Virus record (IMG/VR): IMGVR_UViG_3300043464_000631
Coordinates: 1 to 62,546 of that record
Direction: 5' to 3' (one strand)
From: a virus
Length of the DNA: 62,546 nucleotides
The translations under genes were made by a program, and so were the position numbers. Shown piece by piece: positions 46,231 to 58,300 of this stretch. Each line of letters opens with the position of its first letter. Within the stretch, counting starts at the first letter, position 1. The notes below the pieces were generated by a model. It was not told where the DNA came from and ran no database searches. It saw only the letters and a program-made list of their open reading frames with translations.

Positions 46231-49200
46231 AGTGAACCCTCCGGTAGAACTGGAGAATGATGGGATCACTCTTAACTCCGGTCTTGATCTGGTGTCCTCC
46301 AACTTGATGGTGGACAAGGGTGCCCTTCGGGATTGTGAGAACTTTGAGGTTGTGGATCGACTCGGCTATCAGACGGTAGCCGGGTTTGATCGGTTTGATG
46401 GATCACTCTCCCCGGATCAGGTGGAGTTTTGGACGTTCCCCGTGGAGACGGGTGACGGTGTTCCTAGCGTTGGGTCGGTGTTTCAAGCAGCTACGGGTAG
46501 CCCCAACTACGGTGTTACCGTCGCGACGTTCACCGACGAAGACGAGGTTGATTGGGTCATCTACGCACGGTTCGATGCTGACTCGGTTGTTCCGGCTGGC
46601 ACCATCTTGCGTGAGATCGCAGAAGGACTGGTGCTGCCGTTTACTGCTGCGGCTACTGCTGTCAGGTACACGGAATCTCCGATTGTCCCAACGGGAGACA
46701 ACGCCGAAGACATCTACGCAGACTTCCAGACTTGGAACGCTATTCTTCGTAGCCGTGTGGATGCCCTACCTTCCCAGCCCATCGGTGCTCACTGGTATCG
46801 TGATCGACTGTATGTGGTGGCTGACGAGCTACGGCTCGGGTTTGAGAACGCGGGTGGTGTAATCGCTGGCACCCCGTCTGTCACAGTTCGTATCGAACCC
46901 AATATGATCCTCCGTAACCAAGATAATACGTTTTGTTGCCGAGTTTTGAAAGTTACTGTTACCAGTCCTGACCCTGTAACCAATTCGGACTGGGCAGCGG
47001 GTACTGTGGATGGTGTGTTTCTTGTTGAGCCCCTTCCGTTCTACAACGGCCTTACTCTGGTCTTCAACGGCACCCCTCCGACCAGCGGATTGTTTGACGT
47101 GTTAAAGGAAGTCCCTGATGCGTTCAACTGGAACTCAGGCTCCAACGAGTATTTCACCTCGTTGTTCACTGCACGAGCATTGACTGCAAGTGATCCGGTC
47201 CCTGACTACGCCGGTTTGTGGCGTTCCAAGAGCGAGCCGACCGCTGGTTGGGAATACATCGAGTCTGGTTGGAAGGTCAACTACGAGGACGGCACTGACC
47301 AGTTCGGAGAACTGACCCGCATCACCCGAGCCATTGATAACAACTTCTCGTATGCGTCAGACTCATCTGACACCACGGGATTGAATGGTCAAGCAGTCAG
47401 CTTCTTCAACGGGTTCTCCGTACCCGGCGAGGTGTCAACTGTCCGCCCTTCGGGCCTACGTGCCCGCCCCGGTTGGCGAGACACCAACGACCTGACTGTA
47501 TTTGCAACCACCACAGAAGCCCTTGAGACAGCCGATACGCGCTTCCTACAGGCTGACCTTGGCTGGGGTATCTTCGGTAGGTCAACGGCCAACCCTGACG
47601 CTGGCGGGGACGTTCCTCGCTTTATACTCGGCACCCTTGTGGGTGGCTACGAGGATGTGTCGTTTGACGCTGCTGCGGGCATCTCTTGGGGGACCAACAC
47701 CGCCCCTGCCCGATTCCTCAACGCAGGTAACTCGGATGCGATGAGCTACCTCACCTTCGTTAATCTTGGTGAGATTCTCGGTACTCTTCCTCAGAAGATC
47801 AACATCACGGGTATCGCTGTCGAAATTGACTACGACGTTCTTCACCAGTACCAGCAAGAGCGTCCCAACGCTGAAAGCGTAAACTTTGTCCCCAACGCTG
47901 TGTCGGACAAGTTCTCGTTCCAAGCTGCGCTTGGTAAGATCAGCCCCGAGACGGGCAACTTCGAGCTGCTTGGGTCGAAAGAGACTACAACGGTTACGCT
48001 GCCTACAACGCAAGCCGCCTACTCGGATGTAGATACATACACCCCCGGTACTAATCTGACTACCGGCCAAGCTGTTTACGAAGATACTGGACGTAATGCA
48101 GTAGTGGGTGGCTCTACCTCTACTTTCGGCAATACTCGCCTCGACCTCGACGATCTCAACAGTGGTAACTTCGGTATCGTTGTGTGGGGTGGTGCAGTTG
48201 ACTCGGTGTTCCTTACCGATAACACCGCATCTTGGGCACAGGTGGGTAGTGACGTTCCCAACGCGGGCGGCTGGATTCGATTCAAGATCAACCGTCTCCG
48301 AATCAAGCTGTACTACACCCAGCCTGCTGCTCGCTACTACATCACTGACGACTTCGGAGCTACTACCCCGAACGTGTGTTCGGCTGACTTGGTTGCCTAT
48401 TCGGTTCTGAGCGGACAACTTGAGAACAAGAACGCTACCGGAGAGATGCAGTTTGTCAACATCCAACCCGTCACCGGGTTCGGATTCAAGACGTGTATCT
48501 ACCAAGGCGACACCATCCATCAGCTTGACATCGTAGCAGATACTTTGTCTGCCGCTAACCAAGTTGCTACGGTAAGCGGAGCCACGGCGGGTGACGTTGG
48601 GATGGGGCTAAACGGCTTCCCTGCGCTCAAGGACATCGTTGCCGAGGGCTCTCGCTACCAGTTCATTACAGCCAACTTCTTCGCAAGAGAAGATTGGGAT
48701 GGGTTCTACGGTGTAAGTGGTGCGGGTAAAGCCTTCTCATTCGCCGCATTTGATGCGGACAATGATGGTGACGAGGAACAGTACGTCCAGTTCATCACGA
48801 CCAACACCATCGTCTCCGACGAGGATAAACCACGCCACGTAGAGTTCCACCAGTACCACCTAGCCCTCGGCTACAAGGACGGCACTGTGCGCTTCTCTGT
48901 GCCCGGTGAACCCGAAAACTTTGACGGTATAGCGGGTGCTGCTGAGGTGGGCGTAGGTGACCGCGTAACCGGCTTGCTGGCGATGCGTGGCAAAGCCCTC
49001 GGTGTGTTCTGTGAGAACTCGATCTATACCATTCTCGGAGATAGTGCCGATACGTTCAACGTAGAGACGCTGGCACCCAAGACCGGAGCGATTGAGTACA
49101 CGGTTGTGGACATGGGTATTCCGTTGTACTGCGATAACCGTGGTATCTCGACTCTTGAACAAAGCCAGAAGTACGGCAACTTCGTGGGTATTCGTATCAG

Positions 49201-49933
49201 CCAGAAAGTGAGCCCTTGGATTCTTCCTCGGATGACTCGTTCGGATAACCTGTTCTCGTTGAACCAAGGTGCGGGGGTTGTGTGTGCTGTTCCCGTACGA
49301 GCCAAGAACCAATACCGAATCTTCTTCCGAGACGGTAAAGTGTTGATCTTGACTATGAACGGTGATGGCAGCTTGGCATTCACCTACGCCTTGTACTACC
49401 TCAACGAAGACAAGGACGAGTTCCTTGTGCCGATTGCTCACTCCTCGCAAGTAGATGGTAACGGCCAAGAGCGAATCCACATGGCCCACTACAGCCCTCG
49501 CTCCGCGATCTCAGCATCGGACTCAAGGTACGTCTACGAGTTTGAGAAGGGATACGGATTCGACGGTGATTGGTTCGGTGCGTTCTTTGATACGGCGTTC
49601 TTCTACAAAGACCCGTTCCGAGATACGACTGTACGAAAAGTTCGGGCAGATGGCTTGACGAAAGGTTACGGACCGTATACTATTACGGTCGGTGCTGACT
49701 ACGACGAAGACTCGTACTCAGCCACTGATGTCAACATCTCCCTTCCGCGTAATCCAGCGGCTACGGTGAGTGACGACTTGAAGCCATCCACCACGATGGC
49801 AAATGTCGCCAAGGATGGTCGGTGCCTTTCGTTCCGTATCAAGCGGGATGAAACCAAGAAGACGCTTGTACCCCCGACGGTGTACCAAGTTCTACTTGTC
49901 CAGTACCAGAACGGAGGTAAGCGGGACGCTTAA
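46211..49933 (+). CDS. Large tail tube/nozzle protein (tubular protein B-like, 1240 aa)
   Basis: The sequence near the start (GALRDCENFEVVDRLGYQTV, then AGFDRFDG) is typical of podovirus tail tubular B/nozzle proteins. It is larger than T7 gp12 (794 residues). Start options are ATG 46211 and GTG 46232, both overlapping or following the previous stop. The body is beta-rich with many short repeats of polar residues, and the last part (LVPPTVYQVLLVQYQNGG) is conserved in this kind of protein. It lies directly after the adaptor gene. Confidence 0.75.
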   Translation: MRSVNSKVNPPVELENDGITLNSGLDLVSSNLMVDKGALRDCENFEVVDRLGYQTVAGFDRFDGSLSPDQVEFWTFPVETGDGVPSVGSVFQAATGSPNYGVTVATFTDEDEVDWVIYARFDADSVVPAGTILREIAEGLVLPFTAAATAVRYTESPIVPTGDNAEDIYADFQTWNAILRSRVDALPSQPIGAHWYRDRLYVVADELRLGFENAGGVIAGTPSVTVRIEPNMILRNQDNTFCCRVLKVTVTSPDPVTNSDWAAGTVDGVFLVEPLPFYNGLTLVFNGTPPTSGLFDVLKEVPDAFNWNSGSNEYFTSLFTARALTASDPVPDYAGLWRSKSEPTAGWEYIESGWKVNYEDGTDQFGELTRITRAIDNNFSYASDSSDTTGLNGQAVSFFNGFSVPGEVSTVRPSGLRARPGWRDTNDLTVFATTTEALETADTRFLQADLGWGIFGRSTANPDAGGDVPRFILGTLVGGYEDVSFDAAAGISWGTNTAPARFLNAGNSDAMSYLTFVNLGEILGTLPQKINITGIAVEIDYDVLHQYQQERPNAESVNFVPNAVSDKFSFQAALGKISPETGNFELLGSKETTTVTLPTTQAAYSDVDTYTPGTNLTTGQAVYEDTGRNAVVGGSTSTFGNTRLDLDDLNSGNFGIVVWGGAVDSVFLTDNTASWAQVGSDVPNAGGWIRFKINRLRIKLYYTQPAARYYITDDFGATTPNVCSADLVAYSVLSGQLENKNATGEMQFVNIQPVTGFGFKTCIYQGDTIHQLDIVADTLSAANQVATVSGATAGDVGMGLNGFPALKDIVAEGSRYQFITANFFAREDWDGFYGVSGAGKAFSFAAFDADNDGDEEQYVQFITTNTIVSDEDKPRHVEFHQYHLALGYKDGTVRFSVPGEPENFDGIAGAAEVGVGDRVTGLLAMRGKALGVFCENSIYTILGDSADTFNVETLAPKTGAIEYTVVDMGIPLYCDNRGISTLEQSQKYGNFVGIRISQKVSPWILPRMTRSDNLFSLNQGAGVVCAVPVRAKNQYRIFFRDGKVLILTMNGDGSLAFTYALYYLNEDKDEFLVPIAHSSQVDGNGQERIHMAHYSPRSAISASDSRYVYEFEKGYGFDGDWFGAFFDTAFFYKDPFRDTTVRKVRADGLTKGYGPYTITVGADYDEDSYSATDVNISLPRNPAATVSDDLKPSTTMANVAKDGRCLSFRIKRDETKKTLVPPTVYQVLLVQYQNGGKRDA

Positions 49934-49979
49934 CGGCTCCCGCTTCACCCCTTAATAACACACAAGGAGATGTGACCAA

Positions 49980-50918
49980 ATGGTTGAGTTGGTGTCAAAT
50001 ACCAATACAAACACGAACTCCCAGTGGGGTACGACAGGTACTCTCGGGAGTCGAGGACTTTATCAACAGGTCGTTCCGCCGCGTAACTCTCAAGCCCAAG
50101 GTATCTACGGTACAGACAACCGAGCGTACACCCGCAACGTGACGGGTAACGAGCTTGTCCAGAACCAGATGCAAGGCTTGATGAACCGTGGTGGGGCTTA
50201 CATGCAAAACGCCGCTAGGCGTGGACTGGAAACGGCTAATCGCCGTGGTCTTCTCAACAGTTCGATTGCAGCAGGTAGTGCCGAGCGTAGCTCGCTTGAA
50301 GCCGCTATGCCAATTGCCCAAGCGGATGCCCAGACCTACGGACGGACCCAGTCCGAGAACATGGGGGCCTTGAACCAAGGTTTGATGCAAGAGCGCGACA
50401 TCATGAACCAGCAGACTATGGAAGGTCTACGACAAGCTGGTGCAGGTATCAACGCAGGTATTCAAGCTCAGCTTGCTCGTGAGCAGATGGCTCTTGATCT
50501 CCAGCGTCAACGTGAGAACCTTGCGTTCTCGGGTGAACAGCAAGGTCTTGATCGGTTCCAGCAGCAACAGCTTGCTCAGTTCGGATTGGGTGCTGATCTT
50601 ACCCGTAACCAGCAGCAGTTCGGATTCCAGCGTAGTCTTGCGGAGCAAGGCTTTGGGTTTGATGCTGCTCGCATGGGTCTTCAGGATTATTACAACTCTC
50701 AGCAAGGCCAACGAGATGTCTTGAACCAACTCACTATGGCGGAGTATGGTATGGGTCTTCAGGCAATGGGTAACTTTTACAATCGAATGGGCGATGAGTT
50801 TTGGGACAACCCCGGTACTATGAATGACCCCTACGTCCAGCAGGCTATCATGAACTTCGGTCAAAGTTTCCGTCCCAATTTCATGAGCTTGTTTAACTCT
50901 ATTTATGGTGGAGGTTAA
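49980..50918 (+). CDS. Probable internal virion protein, Gln-rich (312 aa)
   Basis: Starts MVELVSNTNTNTNSQWGTTG. From about residue 60 it is a Gln/Ala/Leu/Met-rich helical protein (QGLMQERDIMNQQTMEGLRQ) with no Cys. Composition and place just before the ejection proteins suit a DNA-ejection or internal core protein, as in other podoviruses; no firm family. Confidence 0.62.
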   Translation: MVELVSNTNTNTNSQWGTTGTLGSRGLYQQVVPPRNSQAQGIYGTDNRAYTRNVTGNELVQNQMQGLMNRGGAYMQNAARRGLETANRRGLLNSSIAAGSAERSSLEAAMPIAQADAQTYGRTQSENMGALNQGLMQERDIMNQQTMEGLRQAGAGINAGIQAQLAREQMALDLQRQRENLAFSGEQQGLDRFQQQQLAQFGLGADLTRNQQQFGFQRSLAEQGFGFDAARMGLQDYYNSQQGQRDVLNQLTMAEYGMGLQAMGNFYNRMGDEFWDNPGTMNDPYVQQAIMNFGQSFRPNFMSLFNSIYGGG

Positions 50919-50921
50919 GAC

Positions 50922-51290
50922 ATGGCTTGGACTGCTATTATTACAGCGGCTATGAGCGCCTATTCAGCTCGACGGGCATCTAGAGGGGCTAAAGAAGAGA
51001 GCCAATTTAACGCAATGATGGACAAAGAATCTGTCCCTCTTGCCGGTTACGAGACGAGGCGAACGGCGGAGTTTGAAAATGCCCTAGCGGAACGCTCTCT
51101 TCAACGAGAGCGAGAACGACGGGCTAGTGCTTTCCGAGGTCTCGCTCGTCAACAAGGTCTTGTCCCACAAAACTATCAGTTCCAAAACACAATTGACATC
51201 CCCAGTCTCCCTGAGAATCCCGTGCCGAATGACGAGGCTTACCGGCGAGTATCCGGTCTGTCCAACTCACAACAGACTCAGGGAGGGTAA
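50922..51290 (+). CDS. Probable small internal virion protein (122 aa)
   Basis: Starts MAWTAIITAAMSAYSARRAS, a short amphipathic N-terminal helix, then basic and charged helices (LAERSLQRERERRASAFRGL). The gene starts 3 bases after the previous stop. T7-like ejection proteins often have such small helical partners; assignment is by context. Confidence 0.6.
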   Translation: MAWTAIITAAMSAYSARRASRGAKEESQFNAMMDKESVPLAGYETRRTAEFENALAERSLQRERERRASAFRGLARQQGLVPQNYQFQNTIDIPSLPENPVPNDEAYRRVSGLSNSQQTQGG

Positions 51291-51296
51291 CACAAT

Positions 51297-51782
51297 ATGC
51301 TCAGTAAAGCACCAGTGACACAAGAAAAAGACGAGGCTGCGGGAAACTCCATTCCGCAGGAAATGCAAGCAGATAAGAAGATTGCAGCAGCCATGCTGAC
51401 CAATGCTTTCTTGTCAGAGCAAGGAGAGCAGTCGGTTGTTGCGGCCCTTTCCAGCCCTGAGCCTGAGAAAGCGATGGCAATGGTAATTGCTCAGATCATG
51501 GAGATGACTTTGACCGAGTCAATGAACACTGACACCCCAATGAGCCCAGAGGTGTGGCTCATGGAAGACGGTGCAATTGACGAAGCTGAGGATGATATTG
51601 AGAAAGTAGCCGAGGCCAACGGTATCGCACTTCCTGATGAGTTTATTGAAGGGGTTATTGATAACGTAGCCGCTCTTCTCCAGAAGCGTGGGGAGGAAGG
51701 CGCTGCTATGGAACAACAGCCGGGACCGCCCCAAGGCGGACCAGCCCCTATGATGGGAGGTATGCCTGATGGGATGGGGTGA
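51297..51782 (+). CDS. Probable virion protein, acidic (161 aa)
   Basis: Starts MLSKAPVTQEKDEAAGNSIP; an acidic helical body, ending in a Gly/Pro/Met-rich low-complexity tail (PPQGGPAPMMGGMPDGMG). It overlaps the next gene by 14 bases in another frame. Low-complexity ends like this recur in other virion genes of this region. Confidence 0.62.
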   Translation: MLSKAPVTQEKDEAAGNSIPQEMQADKKIAAAMLTNAFLSEQGEQSVVAALSSPEPEKAMAMVIAQIMEMTLTESMNTDTPMSPEVWLMEDGAIDEAEDDIEKVAEANGIALPDEFIEGVIDNVAALLQKRGEEGAAMEQQPGPPQGGPAPMMGGMPDGMG

Positions 51783-52377
51783 TGCGTGGGCTGGCCTTAG
51801 CCAGCAAGCGTTCGCTGCTACGATCAACTCGCTCGAAGAGCGGGAGCAGCGGAAGTACCAAGATAAACGTGACCAGATTGCACGAAAGGCAGCAGACTCG
51901 CAAGAGCGGAGCCGGCGAGAATACGAAGAAAAGATGCTCAACAAGCGCGCTGCGCTGGACGCTCAGGCCCGTAAAGAAGAACAGCAGTTCCGCATGGGAC
52001 TCAGTGACAAGGAGTTCAAGCAACAGTCTATGCGTGAGGCTGCTACTGCCCAGCGTGAAATGAACGACCCGTACCGCAAGCAAATGATTGCTGAGTCTCA
52101 GGCGCGTATTGGTCAAATGAACCAGCCGGTTATGTCTGGGATGGGTGGTGGTTTGGCGCAGCCCAGAGGGTTGTCCGATTCCCAGATTAATGCAATCCGG
52201 CGTGAGTTCAAGGACGCCAATCCGTCCGACGCCTATCAACAGGCAGTTGCCAAATACGGTCCTGAAGTTGCTCAGATGGCTTTCCCCGGCTCCATCAACG
52301 CGGCTCAGAATGTGGCCCGTGGTCTTGGGTTCCTAGACTCAGCGAGTGACCGAGCCAAGTCTTATCTAAACTTCTAA
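51769..52377 (+). CDS. Probable internal virion protein, charged helical (202 aa)
   Basis: Starts MGWGDAWAGLSQQAFAATIN and is then a highly charged helical protein (EQRKYQDKRDQIARKAADSQ). Lies directly before the giant virion protein. Assignment as an ejection-type partner is by context and composition. Confidence 0.62.
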   Translation: MGWGDAWAGLSQQAFAATINSLEEREQRKYQDKRDQIARKAADSQERSRREYEEKMLNKRAALDAQARKEEQQFRMGLSDKEFKQQSMREAATAQREMNDPYRKQMIAESQARIGQMNQPVMSGMGGGLAQPRGLSDSQINAIRREFKDANPSDAYQQAVAKYGPEVAQMAFPGSINAAQNVARGLGFLDSASDRAKSYLNF

Positions 52378-52387
52378 TGGAGTACAT

Positions 52388-55300
52388 GTGAACGAGATTG
52401 ACCGCATCCAACAAGCTATCCAACGTGCTCGTGCTGCCCAAGACCTAGAGGCAGTCGCGGAGCTTGAGGGTTTGCTGACTCAAGCTCGTACTCAAGCCGC
52501 ACTACAAGCACCGGCCTTCAATGCCCAGCAAGGCTTCAAGCTGGAGCCGATGGCCCAAGAGGATATCACTCGCAACCGAGAACGGTACTTTGCTAATCAG
52601 GCGAAGGAGCAGGCTGACATCGCAGCTTCGGAGCAAGTGGGTCTGACCGACATTGGCCGTCGTGGTCTTTCTGGCACGGTTGAAGCTGCCCCCTCTGGTG
52701 TAACTGGCGCTGCCCAGCTAGGTACTGGCGCTTACCTTGGCGAGGCTCGCGACACTGCCCAAGGGATGATCCGTACTGATCCCGGTACTGTTGAAGGGTT
52801 GACTCGCACTATCCAAGGTGTGAGCAACCCCTTCAGTACCTTGGTCGGTATGTTCACCCCCGAGAAAGCCCCTGAGCAACTTCAGCAGGCAGGTCAAGCA
52901 AACCTCGAAGAGACGCTGGCTATCCGTCAGAAGAACGCGGAGGAGATTGCCAAGCTCAAGCAAGCGTACATGGCCGAGGGCGGCTCTGAGTTTGCTGCTG
53001 ATCTAGCCCAAGGTGTAGGTGGTTCTTTGACGAGTGTTGCGCCTCTTGCGGGTGCAGCCATTGTCGGTGGTGTTACCCGCAGCCCTGCGGCTGCTTTGAT
53101 CGCTCAGCGCACTCTTTCCATTCTCCCTGCTACCCAAGCCTACGCTGACTCCTACGCCGAGTACAAGGCACAGTACCCTGAAGCGTCTGAAGAAGATGCC
53201 CAGAAGTACGCCATGTCAATGGCGAGTATCGAGTTCGGCGTTGAGTCAATGATCCCCGGAGGGGCTGGTGGTCTGGCCGGGACTGGGCTGAAGCAAGCTG
53301 CCGGTGCGGTAGCTTCGCGTACTGCTCGCGAGGGTCTTACCGAAGGTGTTACGGAGATTACCTCGCAGGTTGCACAGCGCGAACTTGCTCCTGCCCTTGC
53401 TCCGCAAACACCCGAAGATGCGCTCTACAACGTCGGTCTTGCTACCACGGCAGGCACAGTCTTGGGTGGCCCTATCAACACCGTTGGTGTTGCTACCGAA
53501 AGGGCAGGACTCACCCGCGCGCAGCGCGTGGAACAACAACGTCTGGCCGAAGCAAAGCAAGCTGAAGAACGTCTCCTTGCCGAGATCGCCGCTAGGGATC
53601 GTGCCACGGCTGAAGGTATCGCTGCCCAGAAGGCAGCTGAAGCTCAGGCTCAAGCGGCTGTAGATGCAGCTATGCCCCAGTCTGTCCGAGATAACCTTCT
53701 CGTTCCGAGGGGACCAGTCTCTACCCTAGAAGGTCGTGGCGGTCTGTCGTTCCTTCAAGCGCCTGATCTTGGTGCCCCTCAAGGCCCGAGTTCTACTCTA
53801 CTGGATGCGAGCCGTATCCAAGAAGAACTTGCTGGACCGGCTTCTCCGTTCCTTCCTCGTGCTGAAGGTGTTGACCTTACCACCCCGCGTGGAGAGAATT
53901 CAACCATTCTTCAGCCGACTGAGGCTAACCTTGGTCAGCCCCGTGGCCCGGTGTCCGTGCTCCCGGGGCAAGCACCCCAAGCTGCGCTTGGTCTGGACAC
54001 TCCGCGTGGAGAGGCAACCCCTCTCACCGAGATGTCTCGCCTCCAAGCTAGGCAGCAAGACCAAGCTTCTCAGATCGAAGTTCTTACGCAAGAGCGGGAT
54101 GCGATCTCTGCAAAGGAAACTCCGCTTACTCGCAAAGAGCGGTCACGCATCAAGACCCTGAACAAAGAGATTGGTCGGCTGGCTATCAGCCAAGAGGCTA
54201 CGGCTCGTGCTATCAACGAAGAAGCCGCTCGCCCTCAAGTGACCCAAGATGTTCCTCTTGGTGACTTGGCTCGTACCCAGCTTCCCCGGCTCCCTGAGCC
54301 GCCTGCTCCTCAACCCACTACCACCGTCCAGCCTCAACCACAGATGCCTCCTGTAGAGGCTCCTAGGCCGGTTAGCGAAGCTACAATGGCTCCGGACCCC
54401 GGTACTCGTTCTACGGTCACGCTTTCCAAGCGTGCGTGGGATAACATGTCGCAGGATCAAAAGAACACTTGGCTTCAGAAATACGATCTTGCTAGTACCG
54501 AAGGTCGTCAGGTTGTTCTTACTGGCAAGCCGATCCCTTTTGCCCCGATGGCTCCGGCACCAAGGCAAGCGGCTGAACCCACCACCCAGCCTCCGGCTGC
54601 TCCCATCGTCCGAGAAGATGTCATTGACCTTGAGACGGGACGAGTTACGGGTGAACAGACGGCGGAGGTTGGTGTTCCGGTTAACGATACTCAGCGTCAA
54701 GAGTTGGAGAACTTCTTCAACGACGTAAAGGCCAACCGCTCGGTCAACCTTCCGTCTGACCAGCAAGCGGCGTTCGCTCGTATCATGAACGTCCAAGTTC
54801 CCCCGGAACAGCGTAAGGCTACTCCCCTTCGTCAAGCTCTCTCTCGTGCCCGCACGGCGTGGGATGCCTTGGCTGGTGTGAAGGCTGCTGTGCGTATGGG
54901 TGCTGATCCGAAGATTGAGCGGTACGACCGCTTGATTGATTCACTCACCACCGAGGACATGAAAAACGTTGGGTTCACTCTTCTCCAACCGGAGACGGAG
55001 GCTCGTACTCCGTTCCAGCGGGCATTGAAAGATGACCCGAAGGAACTCCAGACCAAAGGTAGTCACGAGGTTGACCCGGCTACGGGTCGGGATGAAGTCA
55101 CCATTGTGGGTGATGGCTACGCTCGTCGAGATGGTACGGCCACGGTCGAGACTACTCTTCACGAGATTGTCCACGCCAAGGGTGCTGCTGCTATTCGGGC
55201 TGTACAAGAGGGTCGTGAGACTGATCCGGCTATTGTCCGAGCCGTCAATAACCTCAACGATGCTCGTCTCAAGTTGCGGGAAGCTATTCCCAAGAAGGGG

Positions 55301-58300
55301 CTTACTCCCGACGAGAAGAGCGCAGTAGAGTACGCTACCACAGATGTCAACGAGTTCCACGCCAATACGATGACTAATCCATTGGTGCAAAGTGCTCTCA
55401 AGAAAGAGAGCCTGTGGGAGCCTGTCAAGAACGCCATCCGTATTCTGCTTGGTGTTCCCCGTAGCCAGAAGTCCCTTCTGGATGAAGTGCTCGATGCGTC
55501 GTACTCCCTTGTGGATGCGATCAACAAGCGGGATGCGGGGACTAGGACGGAGGCGACTACGCCGGATACGGGTGCTCGCAGGGCTACGGTACAAGAGGGT
55601 ACTCCACCCCGATCTCAGCGGGCACAAGCTGGTCTGCCGGAGGCTCGTCAAGCCAAAGCACAACCACTCCGTGGTACGGTGAACTTTACTACCGTCCAAG
55701 GGTGGAGGAACGGGCTTGGTGTTTCCAAGGACTTGTTCGGGGATTTGTTCACTGGACTGATGACTTCAACCCGAGGTGTGGGTACTGAGGTCAAGGTGGC
55801 AGAGCGTCTCCGAGACGGAGCTAAGCAAGAGACTGACTTGATCGTTGAAGCGTTCCTCAATCGGGTGCGTAGCGTCATCGACAAGACCAACCCCCGCGAG
55901 GAATCACGCAAGTCTATCAACGACCGAGTGATGAACTACCTCCGTGGTAACAAGGCTGCACTCGATGAAGTGTCGGGTGAAGTCCGAGAGGTCCGGGCTA
56001 TCCTTGGCAACAAGGAGTTCCGAGAGGCTATTGACTCTGCTCGTTCCGAGATTGACAATTTGACCAAGCGTATCGGCCAAGAGATTGTTCGCGCTTACCA
56101 AGGTAGGCCAATGCCCGAGGCTATGACCAAGAAACTCCAGACGTTGAAGAACGGCTTGGGTATCTACATGACTCGTGTGTACGAAGCCTTCATTGATCGT
56201 AAGTACGGGGCCGATCTTCTCCAGAAGTACGAGGCAGGGGATGAGACTGCAAGGGATGTGCTGAAGCCCTTGCTTGATCGTCTCACTGACCAGACGGCTT
56301 TCCTCGGAGAAAACCTCGATAATGCAGAGCGGGTTGCCAAGATGGAGAACGATGCGCTGGCGGCACAAGGACGTAAGCCTACCCAGAAGCCGTGGTCCTC
56401 TGCGAACTGGGAGAAGGTGAGCGACATCAAGTTGGAGACGATGTACCGCGACTTGATTGGGTCTGCCAGCGGTCTCCCTCGTGAGCAAATGTTCAACGAG
56501 CTTCGTCAGTGGTTCAACGATAACGTGGGTAATGCTACGGACAAGAAGGCAGCTAGCCAGAAGACGGCGATGCGTATTGTCCGGGACATCCTGCTGACCA
56601 ACAGCACCAACACCCCAATGGCTCAGTTCTGGCGCAAGATGCGCACGGATGACCGGGCACTCAAGGACTTAGAGGATGTGCCCACGGATGTTCGGAAGGC
56701 GCTGGGTGAGGTGAAAGACCCGTTCCTTCGTGCAGCGTTCACCATGTCCCGCCAGACGGCGGTAGTGGCTAGCCTTGCACAGAACAACACGCTGATGGAA
56801 TACAGCCCGCAGTTGTTCAAGCCGCAGGCTGAGCGAGTCCAAGGTGTTCACGATTTCCGAATCCCGAATAACCCGCTTGCCTACGGTAAGTTGGCCGGGA
56901 TGTTCACTGACAAGAACACTCACGATTTCATCGTGGGGTCTACGGAAATCTACGGAGCGGATAGTCTCACGGAGCTTGCCGACTTGGCTACGAAGTTCCG
57001 GTCGGGTGAGGATTACATCGGTGCAGTTGGAGCCTATGTGTTGAGGAAGGGTATGGCCCTTTCCCAAATGCAGAAGTTCGTGGGTATCGTGTTTAACCAC
57101 GGTGCTGCGGTACTTGACTTTGCCGGTATTCCGTCCTTCATTATTGGGCGTGGTAACGTCGATCCGAGTACGTTGAAGTCTGCGGTGAGTGTAGCCAAGC
57201 AACTTGTGGGTACTCAGTTCCGAAAGAAGTATTCGGATGAGACTCGACGCATCATGAGCTTGGGTATCATTGACCCTGCCTTGACTCGTATCGACGAGCA
57301 GGTGGACCAAGCGATGAGGGAGACGGAGCTTCGCCAGAAGCTGCGGAAGGGTACGGCAACCTACGATGTCATCAAGGGTTTCGCTACCTCCACCTTCAAC
57401 CTGATTCGCGATGCACGAGCGTTCGCTGAGAACATCCCGAAGGTAGCCAACTACCTTAACAACGAAAGGTTCCTCCGTAAGGCGTTCCCCGATCTCTCCC
57501 AAAAGGAGATCGAACGTCTGGCTGTCGAGAAGACTCTCCGCACGGAGATCAACTACTCGATGGTGCCCAAGATGGTACGACTCACCGAGTCGCTTGGTGT
57601 GGGCTACGTAGTGTCCTTCATGTGGGAAAGCTACCGGACGGGGTTCACCAACCACATCGAGGCTATCCGAGAGATTCGTTCGGGTAATCCGACGATGAGG
57701 CAGTTGGGTATTCAGCGTCTCGTTGGTTCCACTGTCGGTTTGGCTAGTATGAGCTACCTGTACGGAACTGTGTTGTCGGGAATGGTCGGCGCTCTTGAGT
57801 TAGATGATGAGTGGGATGAACTCATGCGGTATCTTGGCTGGCACCAGCAAGGCCAGAACCGAGGAATCCTTGGCATCAGTGATGACTTGACCGTAACCTC
57901 CGCTGACTTCGGTCGTATGGATGGTATGGATGTGTACAGCGCAACTTGGCGTAGCGTGGCTCAGATGCTTGGGCAGTTCGCCGAGGGGGATGATGAGGGT
58001 GCTATCGAAACTGCAAAGGCCACGGCGGAAGCCACGGCTAGTGCGTTCGTAGGCGGCGCTCCTCTCGGTACTCTGGCGATCAACACGGCTGCTGGAAGGG
58101 AGTCCAAGAACTTCTTCGAGAAGGAGTTCCCCGGCCTGTACGACAACTTCAAGGCGTCTGCTGGCGAGGTGTTCGGCGACAGTGCTGCTACCAACATTGT
58201 GGATTTCTTGGCCGCAGTGACTGCTGCGTACACCCCCGGTTCCTTTAAGCAAGGGCTGAGAGGACTTGGTGCCGCAGAACGAGAAGAGGGTACTCCTACG

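Noticed and set aside
51297-52377. Programmed frameshift between the 161- and 202-residue genes
   Set aside because: The 14-base overlap has no slippery heptamer that I can see and the second gene has its own start; ordinary coupling is enough.
47582-57655. Long minus-strand frames such as 47582-48562 and 56669-57655
   Set aside because: They lie fully inside the tail and virion genes on the other strand; codon composition mirrors those genes.
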